Assembly (NCBI GenBank): GCA_029204225.1
Contig: CM055113.1
Location: 19,925,798-19,989,797, forward strand
Origin: Diphasiastrum complanatum
Lineage: Eukaryota; Streptophyta; Lycopodiopsida; Lycopodiales; Lycopodiaceae
DNA length: 64,000 nucleotides
Reading direction: 5' to 3'
Under the pieces are notes generated by a model. The model worked only from the letters and a program-made list of their open reading frames with translations. It did not search any database and had not been told where the DNA came from. Both the position numbers and the translations under genes were made by a program. This document shows positions 34,834-46,652 of the stretch, piece after piece. Each line of letters opens with the position of its first letter. The stretch's first letter is position 1.

Positions 34834-36478
34834 TAAGATGCCACCTATGAATAAAAACCTGTGATATGATTCTACAAATGTAATTTGTGACTTTCAAGAG
34901 ACTATATTTGAACATCTTCAATAATCCTAGAATGATCTACAAAAGATCTAGCTCACAAACCTAAGAATCAATCTTCACACTAATGACTAGTCACTTGGAA
35001 ACTTTGCTTTGATCACTAAGACAAAAGCACACAATCTTTGAATCAAATCACAAAAGAAATAAGATCCAATCTCCTATTGGACTCATCAAATACCAATGAC
35101 TCTTTCTTTTGAAAATTGAAATGGATATGAAAAGATTTGACACCTAGATTTTTCTTTTCACTTGACTAGTTCTCTCAACACTTGAGATTCTTAAACAAAA
35201 GATGGGTTTTGTTTTAAACACATGAAAATCAAACTTAATCACTTATTTTGGACTCACTCTTGACCCAAATAATCTCACTCTTGAGATTTAGAATGAATTT
35301 GATTTGATTTGACAACAAACTATACCATCAATTTTTCACAAAGCTTAAAAAATTTAGCCAACTAGATATTCATAAAGATCTCAACCATGCATGAATACTC
35401 AAATATGGACTCCTCCTCATTCTAGTCATCCAATGGGATCAGAAATTGACTCTCACACTCTTACAAAGAAATTTGAATAGAACTAATTTGAGTTTCATAC
35501 ATACTATGTCAATTTTTGCTCAACAAATTGAATTCAATCACTCCTATTGGATTCCACCAATTACTCTACCTTTCAAAATCAAAAGTTGTGATTTTTCTCA
35601 CTAAGATACTGTGCTTCAAAGAGCTAATTCCACTTAAAAAGATTTGATCACTTAGGAGAAGACAAAATCTCCACCAATAACAACACAAAATGAACTTCTA
35701 GATCTTGCTCTCTACAAAGGAAGGAACTCTTAGAAAATTGGATCTCTCTCTACACATTTGTCATAGACACCTTAATGACTCTTTTCAAAACTTACAATCA
35801 CTCAAATAAATTGAGTAGGGTTGAACAATGTGACTTGCATCTCAATTTCTTTTCTAGAACTCTCATGTCAAATTCTACAAAAGATTTGCATAGATGCTCT
35901 ATATGCACTAGAAACTCTCAAAGGTTTCACTTGGAGGACAGATCCAAAGATGTTTTCTAGCAAATTGATGCTTCTAAACTTGACCCTATCACTCTTGAAC
36001 AAATCTAGAGTGATGGTACAATGGATTTCAACCTCTCACCTTGCATATCACTCCTTAATCTATGATTTTTAGCAAAATGTCTCTCAACTTCAACATGCAC
36101 TCAAAAAATCAGAGATAATCAATTAATGCACTTAATTCAAGCTTCTTGGCTGATATAATCCAAGAACTAATCAAGGGATTAGATTCTCTATAGAAAATGC
36201 TTGATTTTGCACCAAAAATCACTCAAATTGGGTATGTGATTCAAATTCTACAAATTTTTGAAATTTCTCAGTCAAAACAGGAGCTGTACGGCCTCACACG
36301 TGTGAAAATGATTCCTATAGCCCACAACAAGATCTGGACCAAAAAGTTTGAGGATAGCTATCAAATCCAACTCGCTACACAAAATTTGACTAGTTTCCAA
36401 AAAACTGCTAATTTTGGCTTTGATTTGGATTAACCCTATCAATTTGAACAAAAACTCTTGTACTTGGATCTGATACCA
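34834..36478 (-). other. Leader of element E, with PBS
   Basis: About 1.65 kb, collinear with the C leader. It includes the PBS (minus-strand TGGTATCAGATCC, 36478-36466) and the exact palindrome CACACGTGTG at 36295-36304, 174 nt from the LTR. Confidence 0.75.
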
Positions 36479-37310
36479 TGTGCAAAAAGTACAAAAAGGA
36501 CCAAGAGTGGATCCTAATCTGATCCTCAAGAGGGATTGGTTGTCAGATTACTTGATCTATCAATCTACTTTAGATTAAGATAAATCCAGATCAATTCTAG
36601 ACACAAAATCCTAACAAGAACAATCATTAATTGAAGGTAAGTGTACTTTATGGTTTCACACGTGTGAAACACTGTCTGAGTACGGACTCCAACCTGAAAA
36701 TCAAGTACACATTGATAGAACCTCAAAACAATCAAAACAAATGTAGACAAATGGAGAGAATCACTCAAAATTGCTTCCAAAATCAAGATTGGTGTCTCAC
36801 ATTGATTATGGCCAAATGTGGCTCTATATATACATCAGTGGGAGCTTGTGGTACTGATCATCCCTATGATCCCACATGTGTGAAGGTGCTTTGTCATATG
36901 ATGATTCATCATGCAAAACTGACACTTGGACAAAACCTTCTATTTTGAGCACTTTTGGTCCATTTTCCTTCTATATGGAGATCTACTTGGAAATCTTCTA
37001 GAAGTCAAAATTCGTCTACTTCAGCTTATTCCACACATGTGAGCTGGCCTCTACACATGGGATGTGACACCTAACCAAAGGATGTGGCTCATGCAAGCAA
37101 TAGATTGCTGCCATGTGTCATATGTCTAGAAAACTAGTTTTTGGCCTTTTTAGCCACTAGAACTTGAATTAAATTGTATGTACAACCTATATGATTATGG
37201 TACATGACAAGTACACTATTTTCACACGTGGAAACAGGCTCCACACATGTGTAATCATCCTATATACATAATTTTTGGCCTCTACCAAGCTTATTTTTGC
37301 ATTTTTCACA
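36479..37310 (-). repeat. 5' LTR of element E
   Basis: 832 bp with intact TGTGCAAAAAG and TTTTTCACA ends; exact CACACGTGTG at 36657-36666; TATA-like TATATATAC on the + strand at 36834-36842. Confidence 0.92.
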
Positions 37311-37315
37311 CAGGT

Positions 37316-38088
37316 ACCAGCTATCACAGTCTTCATTGTTGTTGCTGTAAGCCATTAACAAATGTGTATCATGTTCCTTGAATTCCACCGTGTTGGAGGA
37401 GTCTGGCTATTGTTGTTATTGCTTCTTCGCCTCGTTGTAGATCTGGATATGACACTCCTTGATGTCGTGATTGGCTCTCTTGCAATATATGCAGAAAAGC
37501 TTCTTTTGTGATCCACTATTCTCACCTTGAGTGTGAGGCTTCTATTGTTGCTGCTGCACTTGATTCTTGCCCTTGGAATAGTCTTTCTTCTTGGTGTATA
37601 GATCCATGGATTTGTCTTTGATAGATAGATTGCTAGTCTTTCTCCGCATTTCTTCTTGAAGTATGTGATCAATCACCTTTTAAAGAGTGAGGTCGGGTTG
37701 TGTGGAGATCATCACCACAAAGTGCTCATATGACTTTGGAAGAGAAGAAAGCAAGGTCATGACGGCATCATCATCTTGAATAGAACATCCTACAGCTAAT
37801 AATTGATCCAATAAAGACTTGAAGTTGTTGATGTGAGAAGTGATGGCAGTAGAATCAGACATGCTAAGAGTAAAGAACTTCTTTCTAAGATGTAATCTAG
37901 TGGTTACATCATGAGTCTCATAGAGATTTGATAACAAATCTAATGCATCCTTAGAGGTTTTGCATGTGGTTTAGGAAAAATGTTTGGGAGTCAGCCAGAT
38001 TGAGTGTGATACTACATCCCAAAGATCTCTATCTATCAACATCATCCGGAATTTAGAACACACTTAATCTCTCGGTTAATATGAGCTA
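37316..38088 (-). pseudogene. Gag of element H
   Basis: A frame at 37937-37680 encodes LRKKFFTLSMSDSTAITSHI and DDDAVMTLLSSLPKSYEHFV, the copia UBN2-type Gag core. After a stop the chain continues in another frame, Lys/Arg-rich, to the zinc knuckle FCIYCKRANHDIKECH near 37470 (CCHC intact). It then leads to the protease half split by E. The N-terminal third is not recognisable. Best relative in the window is the Gag of J at 49788. Confidence 0.78.
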
Positions 38089-38104
38089 TGCTCTGATACC
38101 AATA

Positions 38105-38485
38105 TGATGGGACAAAGGAGATAGAAGAACGCAAACGGAGAAGAAAGCAGGAATATCACGGAACAGCCCTCCCATTACAATTAGCTGCTAGATGCAAAAA
38201 TAGGCTAATAGAAAGCTTATGCTAAATATAATCACAGCTTTAGGTGTTCTAATTGCCCAACAGGATCTTACAAATTAATTCATACTCACAAAAACGAGAG
38301 TACAGTCCACCGAAGAGATTAGAAATGGTTTGCGTGTAGTATTACTGAAAAATCGATTTGATGTGAAGTTTAGTTTTGAAATAGATGGAAAGAGCAGTAT
38401 GATATCGCGAGTTCTTCAGGCATCAAAGACAACCATCGTCTAATCAGAAACTAAGGAGTCGTAGACGTCCATGTTTTGATCAGAG
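38105..38485 (-). repeat. 5' LTR of element H, left piece
   Basis: Starts TGATGGGACAAAGG next to the PBS (minus strand TTGGTATCAGAGC, 38102-38090). Matches 29494-29873. Ends in cagag, the TSD of element G. Confidence 0.82.
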
Positions 38486-39176
38486 TGTGAGAAACTGCCT
38501 ACATTGGCAAATCTAGCCATGTAGAATATTGTATATTTTGTCAATATTGTTTGTTGGTTACTTGAATGTCCAAAGTGCCACTTGTACATTCACACCTAAA
38601 GTAGGTTACCATGAGTCAAGAGGAGTGGCTGTGTCCATTTGGTAGTGATTCCTACTTTGTAGGATTTAGACCATGATTTATGATGAGATTTTTACCTACC
38701 ATGCACCTACCAAGCATGACTCTTGGATCTAGGCTAGGGTTTTCACATTAGGGCAAGAAAGTTGAGTCTACTTCCTTATTACATGCTGTATTTTCACCTA
38801 ACTTAGCAAAGGAAGTGTCTTTTACTATGTATTCTCATTCTCCATAGTGAGGAGATAGAAACTTTTTGGAGCCTCAAGGAAAAACTCGGGTTTCTTCTCA
38901 TTGTATGGTGATTGCTTTTGATTCCAATGAAACCCAGCTTTGGCACATTCCAAACACTGTCTACAGGCCGTACTACAGCCTTATTTCCACACGTGTGGAG
39001 TTGGATTATAGTTATTGATCAATGCTTTGATTGTCTCTACTTGTTTTCCATCAAGCTGCTAAACTAGATCTTGTTTTCTGATGACTAGTATCTGGTAGAT
39101 TATTTAACAAGCACACAATCAACCTTGTGGATCATTCAAAGATCCATTTATGGTCCTTAGTACTATACTTTTAACA
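38486..39176 (+). repeat. 5' LTR of element G
   Basis: 691 bp, TGTGAGAAACTGCC...TTTTAACA. Exact CACACGTGTG at 38998-39007, about 170 nt before the LTR end. Confidence 0.94.
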
Positions 39177-39784
39177 TGATATCAGATCCAAGTACAAGGC
39201 TATTGATCAGTGTTTGAAACTAATCCAGTTTTAGCAGGTTTTGGTGCAAAAAGCTAGTATTGGAAGGGCGAGCTGGTATCCAGGTTTTGGTGAGGAGATT
39301 TGATCCCAAACTTTTTTAGGATCAAAATCCAAACTGTTCACACGTGTGGGCATCTCTGGACCAACATTTAAAACCCCATATTCATTGGATCACTGTATTT
39401 TCATCTGGTGTCAGTTTAATGTAATTTTTGGTGCAAATCTTAGGATAAGCTACCAAGATCACTTGCATCATGAAAACTAATTAGTCTAGGCTGATTTCAA
39501 ACCTTCTTAAAGTGGAAACCAGGTCTTGAAAGTACATCAAAGTGAATGAGAGAGATAGAGTTAGTGTTTGTCCAAAAATAGCCAAGATTCAAGATTTGCT
39601 TGAGAGTAGTTTTCACTTCATCTTATCTTCATTCCAGCTTTATGAGGGAGTGATAGAACTGTGATTACAAGTCCATCTGTTGGATTAGAAGTCAACATTT
39701 GAGTGAAACACTGCAAGTTAGAAACCTTTGTGAGTTTCAGGTTCAAACAAATCTATATCTTGTGTGTAGAATCTTACTAGTAAG
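39177..39784 (+). other. PBS and leader of element G
   Basis: PBS TGATATCAGATCC (39177-39189), a variant of the initiator-Met type. Exact palindrome CACACGTGTG at 39339-39348, 162 nt after the LTR. No ORF before the gag ATG at 39785 other than short ones. Confidence 0.82.
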
Positions 39785-40985
39785 ATGGGATCCGCTGGAG
39801 CATACCTTCTAGAAGCTAGTGAGAGGTTAAATTCTACTAATTATGCTATTTGGAAAGTGAGGATGGAGTCACTCATGGTGCTCCAGGATCTCTATGAGTT
39901 TCTGATTGATGAGGAAGATGAACCTCTAGGTGCACAAGAGTTAGCTAAATACAAAAGAAGATCTAGGCTTGCACTTCAATGTGTGAAGATGAATGTAAGC
40001 AATGATTTTGAGAGAAGTATCAGCTTGTACCAGTGCTAAAGAGGCTTGGGAATCTCTAAGATCAATCTATGAGTCTAGTAACACTTCAAGGGTTCTCATT
40101 CTTAGGAATCAGATTCTACAAAGCATGAAGAGAAGTGATGAGAGTACACAGGTTTATGTGCTAAGAATCAAGTCTCTCAATAGGGAGTTAGCATCCATTG
40201 GAGAGAAGATTCAAGATAATGAGCTTGTTCAGATTGTCCTCAATGGTCTAGGGAGTGACTTCACTAATTTGGTCCAAAGCTTTGCAATCCAAGACACTTT
40301 GCCCACTATAGAAAAGCTACATAGTGTATTAGTGGCTGAAGAGTGTAGGATGATGCATACCAATACAAGAATGAACGCTATTTATCTACAAGATGGTGAT
40401 GAGAAAGCTAATTTCTCATTCAAAGGCAAGAAGAAGACCAATGGCAAGAAGAAGCACTTCAAGGAGACCAAGGAGGAGGATGAGGCTTCAAGCTCAAAGG
40501 GCAAGATCAAAGACAAGTCCAAGTACAAATGTTTTTTCTGTGGAAAGAAAGGACATTTTGCATCAGAATGTCTCAAGAAGAAGAAGACACAAGAGGGCAA
40601 ACAAAGCAACATTGCACATCAGGAGGAGGAGGAGGAGGATGAAGAGTCATCCTTGATGGTTTCCAATAAACCACCATCATCCAAGAGCAACACCAATGAT
40701 TCTTGGTGGATTGATAGTGGGGCTAGTTCCCACATGACATATCAAAAGGACATATTTTCCACTTTACTTTCTTACAATGATTTACATAGATCAATCTATA
40801 CTGCAAGTAGTCAAGAATGTAAGATAAGTGGAATAGGAACAATTCCCTTGTATGTTGGATCATCCAAAAAGATGAATATTGATAATGTTCTTTATGTTTC
40901 TAAGTTAACCAAGAATTTGCTTAGTGTTGGCCAGTACAATTTAAGCATGGAGTTTGTTCCATCCTTAGAAATGATGAATGTATAG
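39785..40985 (+). pseudogene. Gag and protease of element G
   Basis: ATG at 39785 (MGSAGAYLLEASERLNSTNY). A one-base frameshift at about 40000 changes from NVSNDFERS to the correct ILREVSACTSAKEAW. The Gag core is followed by a Lys-rich linker and the canonical zinc knuckle CFFCGKKGHFASEC near 40535. A run of Glu/Asp follows, then protease DSWWIDSGASSHM near 40710 and LTKNLLSVGQ. The frame is lost just after this and stops at 40983. Apart from the two frame lesions the Gag looks well preserved, and all knuckle and protease active-site residues are present. Confidence 0.88.
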
Positions 40986-43900
40986 CCAAAGGCTTTAAGC
41001 AAGGTAGATTGTTTAAGCTTGATGCTAATGTTGTAGTGGAGAGTGTTATCTTGGCAAAGGTGGAGTTATCAAAGGTGGAACTGTGTCACAAAAGGTTGGG
41101 CTACCCCAACTACAAAGCCATGGAATCTATGGTTGCAAAGGAGATTGCAGTTGGACTCCCCAAGCATTTGTCAAAGTGTGGGGAGAGATGTGAAGCATGT
41201 AGTCTCTCAAAGGCTCACAAACTACCCTTCTCAAGATCTACATCAAGATCAAGCTCTCCTCTTGAACTCCTCCATGCGGATGTTCATAGCTTTTCACATG
41301 AATCTAATGGTGGTGCCAAGTACCATGTAATCTTCATTGATGACTATTCTAGATTTTGTTGGATGTACCTCTTGTCTAGCAAATTTATGGTGTTTGATTC
41401 TTTTGTAAAGTTCAAGACTTTGGTAGAAAATTAACTTAGTACCAAAAGTAAGGTATCAAGGAGTGATAATGGAGGTGAATATATCTCCAATAAGATGATT
41501 GACTTTTGTTGTTCTAATGGCATAAAGAGGGAGTTGTCATGTCCATACACCCCTCAACAAAATGGAGTGAGTGAGAGAAGAAATAGATCTCTTTGTGAGT
41601 GTGCTAAGGCCTTAAGGCTAGATGCTTCTCTATCCAAACCATTCTGGGGTGAAGCAATAACTTGTGCTAACTATTTGTGCAATAGATTGCCAAACCAAGC
41701 CATTGGAAGAATCACACCATTTGAAGCTCTATTTGGAGAGAAGCCCAATCTCAAGGATCTCAAAGTTTTTGGATCCACTTGCTATGTACACCAATCCTTG
41801 GATAAGAGAAGGAAGGATGATGCAACATCCATCAAAGGCATCTTTGTGGGATATGGTGAGAATAGCAAAGATTATAGAGTCTTCAATCCCATCACTAGCA
41901 AGTGATAGTGAGTAGGGATGTTATTTTTTTATGAAGGACATGCTTGTGATTTGGATGATAATGCTACTAATCATCTTGATGCCAAGGATCATGCTAGGAT
42001 GGAGGAGGAGTGAAGAAGAACTTGAGGATCCACCTCAAGATGCAAGAACTCCAAGAACTCCAAGAAGATCTACAAGGGCAAGGTCCGAGCCATTGAGGCT
42101 CACCTATGATGGTCAAGGTGATCAAAGGGAAGGCTCATCATCTTTCACATCTTACACCTTTTACAAATGCATTCCTCAATGGTTATTTGGAGGAAGAGAT
42201 CTACATGAGGCAACCCGAGGGCTTCATCAAGGCAAAGCATGAAGGAAAGGTGTGTTTTAAGACGAGCCTTTATGGGCTCAAGCAAGCACCTAGATCATGG
42301 TACTCTAGGCTAAACTCTTTTCTCATTTCCATCAATTTTGTAATGAGTGCCTATGATCCATCATTGTACATAATATTTCATGATGGCATGATCATTATTC
42401 ATTAGGGCCCTTTTTGGACTCAAAAAGGGCCTCTTCACTAATTATAATTAGTGTTAATGACGACATGTGTACCAATAAGAGAGATACAATTGAGATGGAA
42501 TGGTTCATATGACATGGCACATCCAATGGGGTAGATTGGATCTTTCAAATCTAACTCACCCACTAACCCTCCTCTAACTCTACCTCCTCAACTCACATCA
42601 ATGATAGTATTGCAATGGTACAATTACTATTTTTTCAAGCACTTCAAATAATCTATTTTTTAACTCAAAATGAGAAAAAAGAGGGCCCAATATTTCTTTG
42701 GGCCCCCATTTTGAAAAACAAACTCAAAAAAAAAATGAGAGGGACTCGGGCTTGAAAATGACAAGCCCCCCCGTCCCTCAAGTTATGTACATAGTGGGCC
42801 GTGCACCCACGCGCCCCCCATCTCCATGTTCTCTCCACTCTGGGCCACTGGCCCTGGTCAGTGCGCGAACTCCGAAGGCTGCCACCCGCCCCCCTAAAGC
42901 CCCACTCCCTCCCCCTAGGCACATAGAGTGAGGGAGGTAGGGGGCGCAAGCGCGCTGCGCATTGACCCGGGCCAGCGGCCCAGAGTGGAGAGAACATGGA
43001 GATGGGGGGCGCGTGGGTGCACGACCCACTATGTACATAACTTGAAAGGGGGGCGGGGGGAGAGAGATCTTGTCATTTTCAAGCCCGAGTCCCTCTCATT
43101 TTTTTTTTTTTGAATTTGTTTTTCAAAATGGGGGTCCAAAATAATATTGGGCCCCCTTTTTTCTCATTCTGAATTAAGTATAGTAACTTTTGAAGGCCTT
43201 GAAGAGTGAAAGTCTTCATTGGATTCAAATTTTTTTGGCTACATTAAGATCATGCGTCCTTGATTTATTACACTAGGCGTCGAGAATTGAAGAAGACTCT
43301 CCTCCGGTTTTCTCACCAAGAAGATCCATAAGAGGTAGATCCAGGCCTAAGATGTAGGACAATTAATGGATTAATTAATCCTAATTAGCAAACACATTTA
43401 GGCAAGGAAGAGGCCCTTTTTGAGTTTAAAAAGGGCCCTAATGCTTGTTTTGTATGTAGATGACATTATCTTGATCTAGATGGAATTAGAGATGTAAAAA
43501 TTGCTTTAGCAAAAGAGTTTAAGATGGTAGATCTTAGCCTATTAAGCTTCATTCTTGGAATAGAGGTCATTAGAGGATGTGATTTTAGCTTCATTTGTCA
43601 ATCTAATATGCTACATCCATCCTAGATAGATTTGGAATGAAGAATTGTAAAGGCATTGAGACACCAATGGAGCAACATGTAAAAGCATCTATTGGTTGTG
43701 ATGAAGCATCCTTTGAGGACATCACATTATATAGAAGGCTTATTGGCTCCTTGATCTATTTAACTATAACTAGACCTGATCTTAGTTATAGTGTTGAAAA
43801 GTTAAGCCAATTCATGCAAAGTCCTCTAGTTTCACATTGGAAGATGGCCAAAAGAGTTCTTAGATACATTTCATCAACTAAGAATTTTGGCATTTTGTAT

Positions 43901-44451
43901 AGAGGGACTAATCTTGGCTTAAGAGCCTATAGTGACTCGGATTTTGCAGTGTCAAAGTGGATAGAAGATCAACAAGTGCTTTTGCCACCTTTCTATGTGA
44001 TGGAGTAGTATCATGGCTTTCCAAAAAGCAAGATATCATCTCCCTATCTTCCATAGAATCCGAATACAAGGCTTTGACATCAACATGCAAGGAGGTCTTG
44101 TGGGTCAAAAAGCTATTGGTGGAGCTTCATGTCATGGAGGAGGAGATTCCTATCATCTATTGTGACAACCAATCAGCCCAATCACTTGCAACTAATCCTA
44201 CATTCCATGCAAGGAAAAAATACATCGAGATTGCTCATCATTTCGTGAGGGAGAAAGTGCAAGCCAAAGAGCTCCGACATGTGCCATCATCAAGTTGCTT
44301 GGCTGATTTGTTTACTAAATCTTTACCTAAAGATTCATTTGTCAAGCTTAGATCTTCAATTGGAGTTATTGATAAAAGCATTGTGATTTCCAAGGCTAGA
44401 TTTGAGGAGGAGTGTGAAAAACTGCCTACATTGAAAAATCTAGCCATGTAG
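40986..44451 (+). pseudogene. Integrase, partial RT and RNase H of element G (interrupted)
   Basis: Integrase: LCHKRLGYPNYKAM, CEACSLSKAHK, LLHADVHS, FIDDYSRFCW, RSDNGGEYIS and NGVSERRNRSLCE; a TAA at 41432 interrupts. RT: a deletion at about 42130 joins the region before RT (RSEPLRLTYDGQG) to TNAFLNGYLEEEIYM, so the fingers are missing; SLYGLKQAPRSWYSRLN follows. At 42400 a TIR element interrupts; beyond it LVLYVDDII resumes at 43444. RNase H (TRPDLSYSVEKLSQ, a frameshift near 43960, then SLSSIESEYKALTS and HARKKYIEIAHHF) ends at 44451. Confidence 0.86.
42400..43443. mobile_element. Foldback-like DNA element with CATTAGGGCCC termini
   Basis: 1,044 bp. Left end CATTAGGGCCCTTTTTGG, right end its complement with two changes in about 37 bp. 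Removing exactly this segment rejoins the RT frame of G as ..MIII|LVLYVDDI. No TSD is visible. The inside folds too: 42672-42870 and 42960-43150 are long GC-rich inverted arms, for example ATCTCCATGTTCTCTCCACT against its complement at 42985-43004. No transposase is encoded; the Pro/Arg-rich open frames are by-products of GC richness. Confidence 0.82.
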
Positions 44452-45103
44452 AATATTGTACATTTTGTCAATATTGTTTGTTGGTTACTTGAATGTCCAA
44501 AGTGCCACTTGTACATTCACACCTAAAGTAGGTTACTACGAGTCAAGAGGAGTGGCTGTGTCCATTTGGTAGTGATTCCTACTTTGTAGGATTTAGACCA
44601 TGATTTATGATGAGATTTGTAGCTACCATGCACCTACCAAGCATGACTCTTGGATCTAGGCTAGGGTTTTTACATTAGGGCAAGAAAGTTGAGTCTACTT
44701 CCTTATTACATGCTGTATTTTCACCTAACTTAGCAAAGGAAGTGTCTTTTACTATGTATTCTCATTCTCCATAGTGAGGAGATAGAAACTTTTTGGAGCC
44801 TCAAGGAAAAACGCGGGTTTCCTCTCATTGTATGGTGATTGCTTTTGATTCCAATGAAACCCAGCTTTGGCACATTCCAAACACTGTCTACAGGCCGTAC
44901 TATAGCCTTATTTCCACACGTGTGGAGTTGGATTATAGTTATTGATCAATGCTTTGATTGTCTCTACTTGTTTTCCATCAAGCTGCTAAACTAGATCTTG
45001 TTTTCTGATGACTAGTATCTGGTAGATTGTTTAACAAGCACACAATCAACCTTGTGGATCATTCAAAGATCCATTTATGGTCCTTAGTACTATACTTTTA
45101 ACA
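44413..45103 (+). repeat. 3' LTR of element G
   Basis: 691 bp, TGTGAAAAACTGCC...TTTTAACA, after polypurine tract GAGGAGGAG; exact CACACGTGTG at 44915-44924; followed by TSD cagag. Confidence 0.94.
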
Positions 45104-45383
45104 CAGAGTAAGTAAACAAGTGTGATCAAACAACGATAAAGTGTATTCAATCACAACAAGCATTCATCTACGTTATACACAGATAGAAAAGCATGCTGCT
45201 GCTATATTACATCAAAGCACAATCAAATAGCAATTACAACCAAAATGGCAATGTAATTGGGAGGGTCAAAATCATACGTCTCATGGATGGAGCATCTCAA
45301 GTGATTTGTGCTGGGATGATCTATTTATAGATTGCATCCATGTATTAACTACATTAAATGTTTGTCACCTAATTAGGTAAGCC
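45104..45383 (-). repeat. 5' LTR of element H, right piece (truncated)
   Basis: Continues the H LTR after insertion G and matches 29874-30173, then stops at AGGTAAGCC. The U3 with the hairpin repeats is missing. Confidence 0.82.
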
Positions 45384-45461
45384 GCTGACAAGTTAGAGCC
45401 CATAAGGTTTCTAAGACCAGATAAATAACAGTTGAGGAACCTGAAACATTGTAAAACAACA

Positions 45462-46272
45462 ATGGCATCCATAAGCATCATTCAATCAAACATCTGCACA
45501 ATCCTTTAATCAGATGGGCCAAATTACCTGGCCTAGAAGACATCACTTGTCTTGAGAGGAGAAGCACTCTGGCCTTGGGTGGATGGGACCGAAGAGATGC
45601 CAGCTAATGTTGGGAAAGAACTTCGTGAATGGAAGGAAAGAAATGATAAAGCAGTAGTTGTCATATCCTCCTCCATCAAAAACAACATTACACTAGATCT
45701 TGCATCAACATCAAATGCACGAGAACTATGGGACACATTAAAATCGAGATTCAAAACTAAGTCGCAAAGCCAGGTCATGCACTTGGAAGATCAACTCACC
45801 TACCTGTGCTAGAACGGCAAAGACCTCACGACGTTCGTCGGAAACATGAAGAACTTGTTTCTCTCTTTACACAATGCCGGAGCAGAACACATTGTCTCGT
45901 TGGAGAAGCAACTAACGTACTTGTTGCATGCCCTTCCAAGATCCTTCCAAACCACACGAAATCTGCTAGCGAAGGATCCTACAATGACTCTTGAGAGAGC
46001 AATAATCGAGATCAAAGAAGAAATGGAAGCATGAGAGCACTATTGATGACAGACAAGAATCAGATAAAGCTCTATACATCCATAAGGATCAATGCAAAAA
46101 GAAGCCTCATCCCAAGAGGGAGTCATTCCAACTACACCAGATGCAGACGTGATGAACATACCATCGACACATGTTGGTTAAATCCAAACATCCAATGCAT
46201 GCATTGTCACAAAAAGGGTCATGCAGCAGTAGACTGCTATCAGAACCCAAGAAACAAAAAGACACTAAGCAG
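45462..46272 (+). pseudogene. Gag of element I
   Basis: ATG at 45462 (MASISIIQSNICTIL). Frames then give LVLRGEALWPWVDGTEEMP, LWDTLKSRFKTKSQSQVMHL and FVGNMKNLFLSLHNAG, with LTYLLHALPRSFQTT, typical of copia Gag. The zinc knuckle CMHCHKKGHAAVDC at about 46197 is intact. Several stops and frame changes. The distal end is cut by the TIR element at 46274. Confidence 0.75.
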
Positions 46273-46273
46273 G

Positions 46274-46652
46274 CATTAGAGGAGTTCTAAATCCAAAAAA
46301 AAACCTTTGTAAAGATTCTTTTTCTATTTTTTTCTCAATTTTTTCTTACACATGGACCAATCAAAACACTCAAATTTGAAATCTACGTAACGTAACTTTT
46401 TGAGTCCACATTTTGATTCCACACTAAAAATGGCATAAAATTTTAGTGGTAAGTCCAAATTTAGCGGAGTTTGGTGCATTGGAAAGTGCTCAACAAGGGC
46501 TTTCCAATGATATGTTAAATGACATACTTCTAAGCTATGATTAAAAAGTTATGGCAAGTCAAAAGTATTAGTGCTATAATATTTTAATAATATAAACTAC
46601 ATCTTGCACGAATTCTTAAAGGGTCTTTTTGGAGCCCAAAACTCCTCTAATG
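46274..46652. mobile_element. Small TIR element with CATTAGAGGAGTT termini
   Basis: 379 bp between perfect 13-bp inverted ends. The next bases (TTTTGGGCTCCAAAAAGACC at the right end, complemented) resemble the termini of the foldback element at 42400-43443, so both belong to one family. An internal hairpin TTGGAAAG...CTTTCCAA lies at about 46479-46508. No coding capacity and no clear TSD. It separates the zinc knuckle from the protease of element I. Confidence 0.72.

Larger units (their letters stand above)
32092..37310 (-). mobile_element. Non-autonomous LTR retrotransposon E (sibling of C)
   Basis: 5.2 kb, TSD caggt (32087-32091 and 37311-37315), LTRs 32092-32934 and 36479-37310, PBS on the minus strand next to 36479. 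Internal order is as in C. It sits inside the protease coding region of H. Beside the 3' LTR about 20 bp, including the polypurine run and the LTR terminus, are deleted compared with C. Confidence 0.92.
38486..45103 (+). mobile_element. Copia-type LTR retrotransposon G
   Basis: Complete 6.6-kb insertion with LTRs of 691 bp each, TSD cagag on both sides, PBS at 39177, gag-pol and polypurine tract GAGGAGGAG. The LTRs differ at only about a dozen positions by eye, making G one of the youngest insertions here. Internal pol is damaged by a deletion at about 42130 and by a foldback TIR element. Confidence 0.94.
29494..45383 (-). mobile_element. Copia-type LTR retrotransposon H (minus strand, interrupted by E and G)
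   Basis: 3' LTR from 29494, integrase and protease 30639-32086, gag 37316-38088, PBS 38102-38090 region, 5' LTR 38105-38485 continued at 45104-45383. E splits protease from Gag with TSD caggt; G splits the 5' LTR with TSD cagag. RT and RNase H are absent, so H was already internally deleted or lost them later. H belongs to a different copia lineage from A-G: its Gag and protease resemble J. Confidence 0.82.

Noticed and set aside
42665-43113. Several Pro/Arg/Gly-rich open frames on both strands
   Set aside because: They lie in the GC-rich inverted arms of the foldback element; both arms give similar frames because they are complementary. No domain and no start context.
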